A stretch of DNA of 64,000 nucleotides from CAWHNT01 sp963830775 (GTDB lineage Bacteria > Pseudomonadota > Alphaproteobacteria > Geminicoccales > Geminicoccaceae): the NCBI GenBank assembly GCA_963830775.1, contig CAWHNT010000024.1, positions 248,001 through 312,000 of the forward strand, read 5' to 3'. Made by a program: the position numbers and the translations under genes. The notes under the pieces were generated by a model. The model was not told the DNA's origin and ran no database searches. It saw only the letters and a program-made list of their open reading frames with translations. Each line of letters opens with the position of its first letter. Position 1 is the first letter of the stretch. Shown piece by piece: positions 54,797 through 63,958 of the stretch.

Positions 54797-55417
54797 TTCA
54801 GACAGAATAGACCGTTCGGCCATTTTGATACGTAGACGGCTCACTGCATGTCGCGGATTTAGCTAACTTAGCGACCTGTTCCTCTCTCCCCGGGCGAACA
54901 ATACTGACCTCCGAATCACGTCGAGGGTCTGCAGGAGATAGGCGCGCTTAGATCAGAATTCTTTCCGTCCAGAAGAGCTAAGTCTTTTACAGCAAGTGCT
55001 TGACGGTAAAGTCGCGCATCTCGCGTAAGCCGCGCCAGGGGTGCAAGTGGCGCATTGGTAGTTTCATCTCCTCGCGACGCAGTATGAAGCAAAAGACATG
55101 ACTCTCGCAAAAGATGATGCATCTGCTTCTAAGCCAGAATTTCGAAGAGCTGAATAAGAGATCACCTTTCCGCTGGGGAATACCTGGTATATGACTTTTC
55201 AAGCGGAAATCTATCTTATCGGCTAACAGACTGACGAGGTAAGCACTATCGTGCCCCTGCAATAAAAGGTTGATTATTGTAGGAAAAGGAATGGCTGCAA
55301 GTATGCCTCTGACGAACTCCTGCGGTATCTAGAACGCTTAGGTCAAAGCTCGGTCCAGTGTTGACCTCAGCTCCTACACTTGGAGTATAAACATCACCAC
55401 CGCTTACGACGGTCTGA
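54797..55417 (-). pseudogene. Broken lipoprotein gene, middle fragment
   Basis: Between the IS630 copy 2 border and the IS256 target repeat, and itself frameshifted. Readable parts in order are G-D-V-Y-T-P-S-V-G-A-E-V-N-T-G-P-S-F-D-L, Q-E-F-V-R-G-I-L-A-A-I-P-F-P-T-I, D-L-L-F-S-S-S-K-F and L-T-R-D-A-R-L-Y-R-Q-A-L. G-A-E-x-x-T-x-P-S-F-D and Q-E-F-x-R-G-I-L are hallmarks of the same lipoprotein family as the other two fragments. Lower in GC than the chromosome. Confidence 0.65.
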
Positions 55418-55419
55418 TA

Positions 55420-56575
55420 CCGCCCCTACGAAGTGGTGACGGACGCGGGCAGCCAGGGATAGCTGGTGAGCGAGCGGAGCCGCCCTGGCTCGGCCAGGAG
55501 CGCATTCCAGGCGGCGCAGGCGGCGTCGAGCACGGCCTCGTAGCCGCCGGCGAGCACGCGATGGCTGAGCCAGCGTTCTCGGAGGTAGAGCCAGACCCGC
55601 TCGACCGGATTGAGTTCGGGGCTGTAGGGCGGCAGGTGGACCAGGGTCAGGTTCGCCGGCACGCTCAGGCTTTCACTGATGTGCCAGCCGGCCCGATCGA
55701 GGATCAGCACGGCGTGGGTCCCGGCCGGCACGGCCGCGGCGAGCTCGGCCAGGAAGAGGTTCATGGCGGTGGTCGAGACCTCGGGCAGGACCAGGGCCAC
55801 GCCGGTGTCGCGTGCCGGGCAGACGGCACCGAACAGGTGGGCCGACGCGAAGCGGTGCTCGTGCAGCCCGCGCGGCCGGGTGCCTTTCTGGTACCAGACG
55901 TGGGTGACGCGGCCCTTCTGGCCGATCCGGGCCTCATCCATGAACCAGAGCTCGACCCGCTCGGCCTCGGGATGCCGCGCTGCTGCTTCCTGCATCAGGC
56001 CGGGCAGGGCTTTTTGAACCGCGCTTGTGCCACCGGATCGGCCTCGGGGTGGACCGGCCGGGCCTTCTGCCAGGAGAGGTCGAGGCTCTTGAGCAGCCTC
56101 AGCATGCCGTTCTCGGCATAGCGCACCCCGAAGCGGCGCTCGACCACGACGCACAGGTCACGGGCGCGCCAGGCGACACAGCCGTCGCGTTCGAGCTTGG
56201 GACCTTTGAGGATCATGGCCTTGAGTGCGGCCTGCTGGCCCTCGTCCAGGGCGCAGGGCCGGCCGGGACGGGGCCGGTCCCGCAGGCCCTCGACGCCCTC
56301 CTCGTTGTAGCGGTGCACCCAGTCCCCGAGCGTCTGCCCGGTCATCCCGGCGAGCCTGGCCGCTTCCTCGCGCGGCAGGCCGTCCAGCGCGTTGGCCAAG
56401 GCAAGCAGGCGGGCGCTGACCCGACCGTCGCGCTCGCGGCGGGCGAGCCGCCGCAGCTCGCCGGCGTCGCGGTCGGTGCGGATCGATAAGGGAGCGGGCA
56501 TGGCGGCATCTCCGAAAGAATGCCTCCGCAACGCCTCAGAAGCCGGATCGATCCGTCAGCACTTCAGGGGGATGG
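55420..56575 (-). mobile_element. IS630-family element, copy 2
   Basis: A 1156-bp element flanked by TA (55418-55419 and 56576-56577), with inverted ends carrying GAAGTG-TGACGGA-type repeats like copy 1. Its insertion separates the N-terminal and middle fragments of the lipoprotein gene. Confidence 0.87.
55426..56501 (-). CDS. IS630 transposase, copy 2 (orfA/orfB joined by a -1 shift)
   Basis: The first frame (ATG 56501 to stop 55995) has the HTH domain. The second frame, ending at 55426, has the DDE domain: W-F-M-D-E-A-R-I-G-Q-K-G, L-I-L-D-R-A-G-W-H and P-P-Y-S-P-E-L-N-P-V-E-R-V-W. They overlap at TTC-AAA-AAG, where a -1 slip gives V-Q-K-A-L-P-G-L. The span is 3n-1, the value expected for a -1 shift, while other frame breaks in this window are nearly all +1. 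A programmed frameshift of the kind known in some IS630 members is therefore likely. Confidence 0.82.
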
Positions 56576-56577
56576 TA

Positions 56578-56915
56578 TCACTTACCACTCTTGACAACGA
56601 CACTCCTGTTGCTGTAGCCGAGTTCGATCATCCTATCGGCTGAAATGTTTGAACTGCGCATTGAAGCCCGCACTCACCTTCAAAGTGAGATTCACCAGCT
56701 AACCGGTCAATCGATGTATAGTGAAGAGGCAATCCCTCTTTCGCTCTAACAATGTTCAGCAAAGAAAACTCATCGGCCATTCCGCCTGCTGCGTTATTGT
56801 AATCAACGCCCATGCGCTGTACGGCAGTAGGTATCGCGCAGCCGGCAAGGAATAGAAATAGGAAGGTGATAACAATCCCCTTTGGTAGTGCAGTTCCACT
56901 TAATTGCTCGTCCAT
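56578..56915 (-). pseudogene. Broken lipoprotein gene, N-terminal fragment
   Basis: ATG 56915 starts a lipoprotein signal peptide with lipobox L-A-G-C (Cys about residue 23). It is followed by V-D-Y-N-N-A-A-G-G-M-A-D-E-F-S-L-L-N-I-V-R-A and L-P-L-H-Y-T-S-I, typical of an alphaproteobacterial lipoprotein family of unknown role. The frame slips near 56680, where L-T-L-K-V-S-A-G-F-N continues the family pattern, and then IS630 copy 2 begins. Confidence 0.7.
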
Positions 56916-57316
56916 GCTTGTGTCATCACGCCAAGGAAGAGGGAGTTCGCAACCTAGAGCCGGCTGATATCGTTCCAAACATGAACCTTGCAACTGGATC
57001 TCCTTAGGCATTCTCGATCCTACGCTCCGCTCCGCGTTAGCCAAATCGTGGAACGCAAATCTCCGATAGTCCTGGGCCGGCCAAGTAAGTGTCCCCGGGT
57101 CTCGGCTCATTCGGCATGGAATGGGGAGCATGTCTGTGAGTTTTGTCACAATGATGGCGTTTAGTCGACGATACGCTCCTCAACCCCGATCTCCGCCAGA
57201 CAGTAGGCTGTGAAAGTAGGGACCGGGGGAGGGTCGGTGGTTTGGTCTGCCGCTCCCTTCAGGTTGTCCTGGGGCCTATCCAGCTCGACGCTTCACGCCT
57301 CGGCCTGGACGGTGCT
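56916..57316. other. Region without supported gene
   Basis: About 400 bases upstream of the broken lipoprotein gene. The left part is lower in GC and may hold its promoter; the right part is GC-rich. No gene, repeat or RNA was recognised. Confidence 0.45.
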
Positions 57317-57690
57317 TCACGACCCCAGCAGTGTCGACCTGTTGCCTGTAGCCTCCGCCCCTCAGCAGCCGGCGCGCGTCCGCCGCGCGGACTATGGGAA
57401 GCGCTGGCTGATCTCGAACTCCCACAACACCCTTGCACACCACGTCGAAAAGGTCGTTCGCTTAGGCAAGCAACTCGCAGCTGGAAGCGTGGCTGAAGAG
57501 GTGAGCCGGGCCATGAAGAGCAGGGACCTGTCGGAGACGCCGAGATTCAAGGCGATGACGGCACTGCTAGCGTCTCCGTAGTTGACCATCAGGCCGCGCG
57601 GGCGCAGGCAATCGAGTGACTCCATGAAGGCGACCTTGCTCGCACCGTCATGGATGACGGGCGCCTGCCGCCGGTGATCTCATCGATAAG
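57317..57690 (-). pseudogene. Quinone oxidoreductase (zinc-less ADH type), C-terminal remnant
   Basis: Pieces in order on the minus strand: E-I-T-G-G-R, A-P-V-I-H-D-G-A-S-K-V-A-F-M-E-S-L-D-C-L-R-P-R-G-L-M-V-N-Y-G, F-D-V-V-C-K-G-V-V and T-G-N-R-S-T-L-L-G-S with a stop. These match the last third of NADPH:quinone reductases (S-L-D-C-L-R-P-R-G is a hallmark). At least three frame changes and the loss of the first two thirds show a remnant. Confidence 0.65.
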
Positions 57691-57769
57691 CAATGACGCG
57701 CGGCTGAAACCGCAGACGGGCGCCCGTAGCCGCCGTGACCAGTGAAAGCGGCGGGCGAGGGTGAGGGCC

Positions 57770-57797
57770 CGGGAGAGGGAGCGGGCTCCCTCTCCCG
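57770..57797. terminator. Strong hairpin downstream of the 2OG oxygenase gene
   Basis: CGGGAGAGGGAG pairs with CTCCCTCTCCCG, a perfect 12-bp stem with a four-base loop, 78 bases after the oxygenase stop. No T-run. Confidence 0.55.
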
Positions 57798-57874
57798 CCT
57801 GATCACGGCGTCTGATGCACATGCACCTGGCGCTTCACGCCGCGGGCGCGCGGAGCCGATGCGCTGGTCTGCCC

Positions 57875-58648
57875 TCAGCCCCGCTTGAGGGCCTTCCTGA
57901 CCGCATTGCGGCCGTAGCTGGCGGCGATCATCACGCCGCGGAAGTTCTTCCACATGAAGTCGCTCTCGCTGGCGACGCGGTCGGCCACCGAGGGCACGGT
58001 GAAGGCGTGGTGGCGGAGGTTGAAGGCGACCGTGATCCTGGCGTCCTGGCCGAGATAGGGGTCGACGCGGTGGCGGAGGTGGCCGGGGAAGAGGATCATG
58101 AGGCCGGCGCGGGGCTGGACCGAGAAGTCGCGCAGGGCGGGCTCGCCCGTGGGGCCGAGTGCCACCGGCACGCCGGCGCTGTCCTCGAACTGGGTTCGGC
58201 CGCCGGCGCTCTCCGGCTTGCCGTCGGCGCCGAAGCCGGGCTCCACGTAGTAGATGCCCGACCAGAGATTGTTGTCGCGGGTGTGGTCGTGCGAGCGGTT
58301 GTAGTTGCCGTTCCGGTTGATGTTGGCCCAGACCTCCTTCTTCCAGCCTTCCAGATGCTCGTCGCGCGGGTTGTCGACCACGCGCAGGACCAGCTCGCGG
58401 ATCATGGTGTCGATCCGGCCCAGGAGCTGCTTCACGCACGGCTCGGGCCAGTCCTGCACGTTGCGGTCGGACTGCATGCCGCCGGCGATCGAGCGCGACT
58501 CGCCCGGCTTCGCCTGCACCTTGGCGATGATCAGGGCCTTGAGCTCGGCGTTGAGCTTGTCGCTGTCCGGCCACTGGTAGCGCAGCGTGGGGCTGGGGAA
58601 GACCTCCTGCAGCTCGGCCGTCGGCAGCAGGGTGTTCGAGGTCGGCAT
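57875..58648 (-). CDS. 2OG-Fe(II) oxygenase family protein (TIGR02466-like)
   Basis: A complete 257-residue protein with the cupin-type oxygenase fold. Likely iron ligands are the H-x-D in S-H-D-H-T and a distal His in P-G-H-L-R-H-R-V, with a 2-oxoglutarate-binding Arg after it (D-A-R-I-T-V-A-F-N). The W-A-N-I-N-R-N-G-N-Y-N motif is typical of this putative 2OG-Fe(II) family. The substrate is unknown. ATG 58648. It stands alone. Confidence 0.8.
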   Translation of the reverse strand: MPTSNTLLPTAELQEVFPSPTLRYQWPDSDKLNAELKALIIAKVQAKPGESRSIAGGMQSDRNVQDWPEPCVKQLLGRIDTMIRELVLRVVDNPRDEHLEGWKKEVWANINRNGNYNRSHDHTRDNNLWSGIYYVEPGFGADGKPESAGGRTQFEDSAGVPVALGPTGEPALRDFSVQPRAGLMILFPGHLRHRVDPYLGQDARITVAFNLRHHAFTVPSVADRVASESDFMWKNFRGVMIAASYGRNAVRKALKRG

Positions 58649-58830
58649 CTTCTAACTCCGTCGGCATTGGCCAGGGCGCACGCTTGCGTCCCGCAGGTCC
58701 TGCCGATCCGCCGCAGGCCGCGCACGCAGCATGCGCAGATGTTGCCCGTGGTGTTGCCAGCGGCGGCGGCACGATGCAAGCGAGCGACCATGTCCACGCT
58801 GCCGCAACCCGAAGGCGAGGGCTCCGCCTC

Positions 58831-59809
58831 TCAGCCCTTGGCGACCATGTCGGCCTTGGCGACGAGCTGCTCCGCCTGGCGGATCGAGGCGATGTCGATC
58901 AGCCGCCCGTCGAGGGAGACGGCCCCCTTCCCTTCCTTGCGCGCCTCTTCCATCGCGGCCAGGATGCGGCGGGCGCGGTCGACCTCCTTGGCGGGCGGGG
59001 TGAAGACCTCGTTGGCGAGCGTGACCTGCGAGGGGTGGATCGCCCACTTGCCCTCGCAGCCGAGCACGGCCGCCCGGTTGGCCTGGGCCTTGAAGCCGTC
59101 CGGGTCGGAGAAGTCGCCGAAGGGGCCGTCGACCGGGCGCAGGCCGGCGGCGCGGGCGGCCACGACCATGCGGGCGATGGCGTAGTGCCACATGTCGCCC
59201 CAGTGGACCTGGCGCGAGCCGTCCTCGGCCTTGTCGGTGAGGACGACATAGTCGGGGTTGGGGCCGCCGATGCCGGTCATCCGCGCACGGGTGCTGGCGG
59301 CGTAGTCGGCGACGCCGAAGTGGAGCGATTCGTTGCGCTTCGAGGCGCGCGCGATCTCGTCGATATTGGCCATGCCGAGTGCGGTCTCGATGATGTGCTC
59401 GAAGCCGATCCGCTTCTTGCGGCCCTTGGCCTGCTCGATCTGCGTCGCCAGCATGTCGACGGCGTAGACGTCGGCCGCCGTGCCGACCTTGGGGATCATG
59501 ATCAGGTCGAGCCGGTCGCCCGCCTGCTCCAGCACGTCGACGACGTCGCGGTACATGTAGGGCGTGTCGAGGCCGTTGATGCGGACGGAGAGGGTCTTGG
59601 TGCCCCAGTCGATGTCGTTGATGGCCTGGATGATGTTCTTTCGCGCCTGCTCCTTCTGGTCCGGTGCTACCGAGTTCCTCGAGGTCGAGGAAGATCACGT
59701 CGGCCGCACCCCGGGCCGCCTTCTCGAAGAACTGCGGGCTCGAGCCCGGGACCGCGAGCTCGGAGCGGTTGATGCGCGGCGTCGCCTGCTCGATGACGGT
59801 GAAGCTCAA
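58831..59809 (-). CDS. mcl1: L-malyl-CoA/beta-methylmalyl-CoA lyase (frameshifted)
   Basis: CitE-like lyase of about 325 residues. R-S-E-L-A-V-P-G-S-S-P at the start binds CoA, D-V-I-F-L-D-L-E supplies a catalytic acid, and G-F-E-H-I-I-E-T-A-L-G, H-F-G-V-A-D-Y-A-A-S and W-A-I-H-P-S-Q are present. It splits malyl-CoA or methylmalyl-CoA to glyoxylate plus an acyl-CoA, as in the ethylmalonyl-CoA pathway. TTG 59809 is the start, with AGGAGG at ideal distance, overlapping the xerD stop as TTGA. The frame breaks near 59670 with one base extra. Confidence 0.87.
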
Positions 59810-60712
59810 GGATCCCTCCTTTTCGGCCGCGACAGCGGGTGGAACTCGCGCACGACCGTCTGCAGGTGCTCGGATTGGAGGTGGGTGTAGATCTGGGTGG
59901 TGCCGATGTCGGCGTGACCAAGCATCGCCTGCACCGCCCTGCAGATCCGCCCCGTGCGCCACGAGATGGCTGGCGAAGGCGTGCCGGAGCACGTGCGGGG
60001 AGAGCCGGGCGGCGTCGAGGCCGGCTTCGGGTGCGAGCGCCTTCAGGAGCTGGGCCACGCGCTGGCGGGTGAGATGGCCGCTGCGGCCGCGCGAGGGGAA
60101 GAGCCACTTCGCGCGCGAGGGGTCGGTCACCATGCCCTTGCGGACCTTGAGCCAGTCTTCCAGCGCCCGGCGCGCGGCGCCGCCCACGGGCACGATGCGC
60201 TCCTTCTGGCCTTTGCCGCGCACCCGCAGCCATTCGCGGTCGGGCGGGATGGCCGCGAGCGGGAGGGAGACCAGCTCGGAGACCCGCAGGCCGGTGGCGT
60301 AGAAGAGCTCGAGGAGGGCCGTGAGCCGCAGCGCATCCGTGCCCTCGTGGGCGCGGGCGGCGGCGATCAGCGCCTCGATCTCCTCCTCGCTCAGGAGCCG
60401 CGGCAGCGGGCGGGTGAGCTTCGGTGCGTCGATGTGCAGGGTCGGCTCGTCCTTGCGGCGGCCCTCGAGGTAGAGGAAGCGATAATATTGGCGCAGGGCG
60501 GATAGCCGGCGGGCGGTGGTGGACGCGCGCAGGCCGGCGGCGACCAGCCCTGCCAGATAGGCGCGGATGTCGTCCGGGGTCGCGTCCAGCCGCTCGCGGC
60601 CGCGGGCGCGCAGGAAGGTGCCGTAGTCCAGGAGGTCGCGGCGGTAGGCGTCGAGCGTGTGGACCGACGCGCCCCGCTCGGCCGCCATCATTTCCAGGAA
60701 CGGGTCGAGCAT
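59806..60712 (-). CDS. xerD: Tyrosine recombinase XerD (frameshifted)
   Basis: Chromosome-dimer resolvase of about 302 residues. SAM-like N-terminal domain (F-L-E-M-M-A-A-E-R-G-A-S-V-H-T-L-D-A-Y-R), then the catalytic domain with Y-A-T-G-L-R-V-S-E-L (Arg), G-K-G-Q-K-E-R, H-V-L-R-H-A-F-A-S-H and, after skipping one base near 59945, G-H-A-D-I-G-T-T-Q-I-Y-T-H with the nucleophile Tyr. The final H-P-L-S-R-P-K-R supports the corrected frame. Confidence 0.92.
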
Positions 60713-60717
60713 CGCGC

Positions 60718-61980
60718 CTAGCCGACGAGGCCGGCGGCGGCGACGGCCCGGGCGTCGGCGTCGAGGCCCAGCGACCTGAGGCCCGAGAGTGCTGCCCTGA
60801 GGGCCAGTGGTGCCGCCGCGGCGGGGCGGCCTTCGAGGAGGATCAGGAGCTCCAGCAGCGTGGCACCCCTCGCCTGCTCTTCCATCGCCTGCTCGAGCCC
60901 GCGCCAGGCGACGAGATCCACCTTGCCGCCCTGGAGCGTCGTGGCGGCAGCCGGCATCTCCGCCAGCGCCGCGTCGACCGGGCCTGCGCCCAGGCCGTCG
61001 AGGGCGGCGAGCCAGCGCGGCCGCACCGGTGCCGGCACGGCGCGCAGGGCCTGCTGCCAGTCGGCGGGGGCGCGGCCGTCGAGGCCTGGAAAAGCGGGGA
61101 GCACGCCGGGCTCGGCTGCCGGCGGGGCGAGCCCGGCCGGAATGGTCGGGTTCTCCACCAGGGCCTGGCGTGCGGCGGGCGGTGCATCGGCGATGGCGCG
61201 GGGCTGTGGCTGCAGGGGTGCCCGGCGCAGGAGCGGCAGGAGCAGGGGGTCGGCCGGGGGCGGCTCACGGAGGGCCACCCGCTCGCTGCTGCCCACGGCG
61301 TTGGCCAGGGAGGCCAGGAGCGGATCGGCCGGCTGGCCACGCTCGGCCATCAGGGAGAGCAGGAGCTCGACCCGCGCATCGTCGCCCTGGAGTGCTGCAC
61401 AGACCAGGCGCGCCGCCGGCCAGGGTGCCGTCTCATCGGTGACCTGGTCGACGATGCCGCAGCCGGGTGCCACCTGGTCGGCCGCCAGCATGGCGGCGAC
61501 CCGCAGGTCATCGAGCTCCTCGCCCGCCGGTGACGGTGGCAGCACGGTCAGGAGCTCGGCCGCCGCCAGGGCCTCGCCCATCGCGAGGAGCCGGTCGACC
61601 CGGGCCCGGACCACGTCGGCACCGGCGCCGGCAGCCGGCCCGGGAGCCAGCAGCAGGTCCCGCTGCAGCCGGCGCAGCACGGGATCGTCGATGCGGGCGG
61701 GCAGGCGGGCGATGCGGGCGGCAAGGGCAGCCGGTGCGGCACCGGCCCACAACGGGCCGCCCAGCGCCTCCTCGGCCCGGGGCACCCCGCTGGCGGCCAG
61801 GCCCGGCGGGGCCAGCGGTGCCACGCCGATGGCCGGAGTCTCGACGGTCTGGTCCGGCAACGGTTCGGGCAGGGCCGGCTCGGCCGGGGCCGAGGGCAGC
61901 TCCGGGAACAGGGAGCGCGGACCCGGGAGCGCTTGCGCCAGGACGAGACCCGGCAGCAGCGCCAGGACGGCGCCGATCAG
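60718..61980 (-). CDS. Unknown exported Ala/Leu/Pro-rich protein between xerD and aroK
   Basis: About 420 residues, not recognised. It begins with a hydrophobic signal-like segment (L-I-G-A-V-L-A-L-L-P-G-L-V-L-A) and a Pro-rich linker, followed by helical Ala/Leu-rich sequence that could be TPR-like. The start is uncertain: the frame has no ATG/GTG at the expected place, and CTG 61980 overlaps the upstream stop, so a base error near the start is possible. Conserved position suggests an envelope role. Confidence 0.6.
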   Translation of the reverse strand: MIGAVLALLPGLVLAQALPGPRSLFPELPSAPAEPALPEPLPDQTVETPAIGVAPLAPPGLAASGVPRAEEALGGPLWAGAAPAALAARIARLPARIDDPVLRRLQRDLLLAPGPAAGAGADVVRARVDRLLAMGEALAAAELLTVLPPSPAGEELDDLRVAAMLAADQVAPGCGIVDQVTDETAPWPAARLVCAALQGDDARVELLLSLMAERGQPADPLLASLANAVGSSERVALREPPPADPLLLPLLRRAPLQPQPRAIADAPPAARQALVENPTIPAGLAPPAAEPGVLPAFPGLDGRAPADWQQALRAVPAPVRPRWLAALDGLGAGPVDAALAEMPAAATTLQGGKVDLVAWRGLEQAMEEQARGATLLELLILLEGRPAAAAPLALRAALSGLRSLGLDADARAVAAAGLVG

Positions 61981-62115
61981 CGCGGCAGGCGCTCGTCGGG
62001 GATGGTGACCTCGACGCCGGAGGTCGGCGGCGGAATGTCCCAGGTGAGCAGGAAGATCGCACCACCGAGGACAAGCACGAGCGCCAGGAGGATCAGAACG
62101 CGGCCCAGGACTCAA
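61977..62115 (-). CDS. Small single-helix membrane protein (about 45 residues)
   Basis: From TTG 62115, skipping one C, it reads S-L-G-R-V-L-I-L-L-A-L-V-L-V-L-G-G-A-I-F-L, then W-D-I-P-P-P-T and V-E-V-T-I-P-D-E-R-L-P-R. It has one membrane helix and a conserved-looking periplasmic tail. AAGGAAGG lies upstream at normal spacing. Small W-D-I-P-x-P-T proteins occur between aroK and xerD in related bacteria. Function unknown. Confidence 0.6.
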
Positions 62116-62242
62116 GTCCCTTCCTTGCGGCGAGAGACAGGACAGCCCTACCAAGCCGGCAGTGGCCGGCCGCAGGATGGTTGCCTCGACAGGGGGTGCC
62201 TGTCTTATATCGGCGCCGTCGCCGCCTTTCAACGGCACGTGG

Positions 62243-62824
62243 ATGAACGCCTCGGGAGAAACCGCACCTGTGGTGCACGGGCAGGCCAGTGCTCCGGCAC
62301 TGGCGCAGAGCGTCGTGCTCGTGGGTCTGATGGGTGCCGGGAAGAGCTCGGTCGGCCGGCGGCTGGCGCGCGCGCTGCATGCGGGCTTCGCCGATGCGGA
62401 CGAGGAGATCGTGGCCGCGGCCGGGATGAGCATCCCCGACATCTTCGCGGGCTATGGCGAGGCCAAGTTCCGCGACCTGGAGCGGCGCGTGGTGGCGCGG
62501 CTGCTCGACCGGCCGCCCATGGTGCTGGCACTGGGCGGTGGCAGCTTCGTCGACCCCGGCACCCGGGCCAAGGTGAAGGCCCTCGCCCGCTCGGTCTGGC
62601 TCAGGGCCGACCTCGACACGCTGGTGGCCCGCACCATGCGCAAGCAGGGCAGCCGGCCGCTGCTGGCCGCCGGCAACGCGCGCGACACGCTGGCACGGCT
62701 GATCGAGGAGCGCTACCCGATCTACGCCGAGGCGGACCATATCGTGGACACCGCCACCGACCCGCCCGAGGGGATTGCACTGAGGATCATCGACCTGCTC
62801 CAGCTCTCCCGGGCTCCGGCCTGA
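62243..62824 (+). CDS. aroK: Shikimate kinase
   Basis: A 193-residue kinase that phosphorylates shikimate in aromatic amino-acid synthesis. Walker A is G-L-M-G-A-G-K-S-S-V-G; the shikimate-binding D-A-D-E-E-I and F-R-D-L-E-R follow, then A-L-G-G-G-S and R-P-L-L. An N-terminal extension of about 25 residues precedes the core. ATG 62243. Its stop overlaps the aroB start (TGATG), so the two are co-translated. Confidence 0.93.
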   Translation: MNASGETAPVVHGQASAPALAQSVVLVGLMGAGKSSVGRRLARALHAGFADADEEIVAAAGMSIPDIFAGYGEAKFRDLERRVVARLLDRPPMVLALGGGSFVDPGTRAKVKALARSVWLRADLDTLVARTMRKQGSRPLLAAGNARDTLARLIEERYPIYAEADHIVDTATDPPEGIALRIIDLLQLSRAPA

Positions 62825-63931
62825 TGCAGGAGCTCCGCGTCGAGCTGGGCCTGCGCAGCTACGACATCGCCATCGGCCACGGGCTGCTGGGCCGCGCCGG
62901 CGAGCTCCTGGCCCCGCTGCTGCGGCTGCCGCGGACGGTGGTGGTCACCGACGAGCATCTGGCGGCGACACCGCACCCGGCCCGGCTCGAGGCGTCGCTG
63001 GCCTCTGCCGGCATTGCGGCTCGCCGGATCACCGTGCCTGCCGGCGAGGCCACCAAGGGGATCGGGCCGCTCGAGCGCCTGCTGGACGACCTGCTGGCGC
63101 ACGGTGCCGAGCGCCGGCTGACCGTGATCGCCATGGGCGGCGGTGTGGTCGGCGACCTTGCGGGCTTCGCCGCTGCCGTGCTGCTGCGCGGGGTCGACTA
63201 TATCCAGATCCCCACCACCCTCCTGGCCCAGGTCGACAGTGCCGTCGGCGGCAAGACCGGGATCAACAGCCGGCACGGCAAGAACCTGATCGGCGCCTTC
63301 CACCAGCCGCGCGCGGTGCTGATCGACACCGCCACGCTGGCGACGCTGCCCGAGCGCGAGCTCAAGGCCGGCTATGCCGAGGTGGTGAAGTACGGGCTGA
63401 TCCGCGATGCCGCCTTCTACGACTGGCTGGAGCTGAACGGGCCGGCGATCCTGGCCGGCGATCCGGCGGCCCAGGCCCAGGCGGTGCGGCGATCCCTGGA
63501 GATCAAGGCCGCGATCGTCACCGTGGACGAGCGCGAGACCGGCACCGAGCGGGCATTGCTGAACTTCGGCCATACGTTCGCGCATGCCTACGAGGGGCTC
63601 GCGGGCTACGATGCGCGCCTGCTGCACGGCGAGGCGGTCAGCGTCGGGCATGGTGAAGGCGCTCAGGCTCTCGCACCTCCTGGGCCACTGCCCGGGCCAG
63701 GACGTGGACCGCGCGGTCCGGCACCTGCGCAGCCTCGGCATGCCGACGCGCCTCGCCGACCTCGACCTGCCGAGTTTCCCGTCCGATGCCCTGCTTGCCG
63801 CCATGGGCCGCGACAAGAAGGTGCTGAACGCAAGACTGCGCTTCATCCTCCTCAACCGCATTGGCGATGCCTTCATCGCGGGCGACGTGCCCGAGGAGGC
63901 AGTGCGCGAGGTGCTGGCCCAGGATGGCTGA
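62824..63931 (+). CDS. aroB: 3-dehydroquinate synthase (frameshifted)
   Basis: NAD- and metal-dependent enzyme that closes the ring of DAHP to 3-dehydroquinate, of about 369 residues. Seen are G-G-G-V-V-G-D-L-A-G-F-A-A, P-T-T-L-L-A-Q-V-D-S-A-V-G-G-K-T-G-I-N, K-N-L-I-G-A-F-H-Q-P, the metal site E-V-V-K-Y-G and N-F-G-H-T-F-A-H-A, and H-G-E-A-V. The frame changes right after H-G-E-A-V-S-V-G near 63648, one base extra; the rest (M-G-R-D-K-K-V) is in the next frame. Confidence 0.94.
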
Positions 63932-63958
63932 GCCAGCCACAGAGATGTCCGGGGCCGC

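Noticed and set aside
50187..56575. A composite transposon formed by the two IS630 copies moving as one unit.
   Set aside because: Each copy has its own TA duplication and the lipoprotein gene pieces lie in order between them, which fits independent insertions better.
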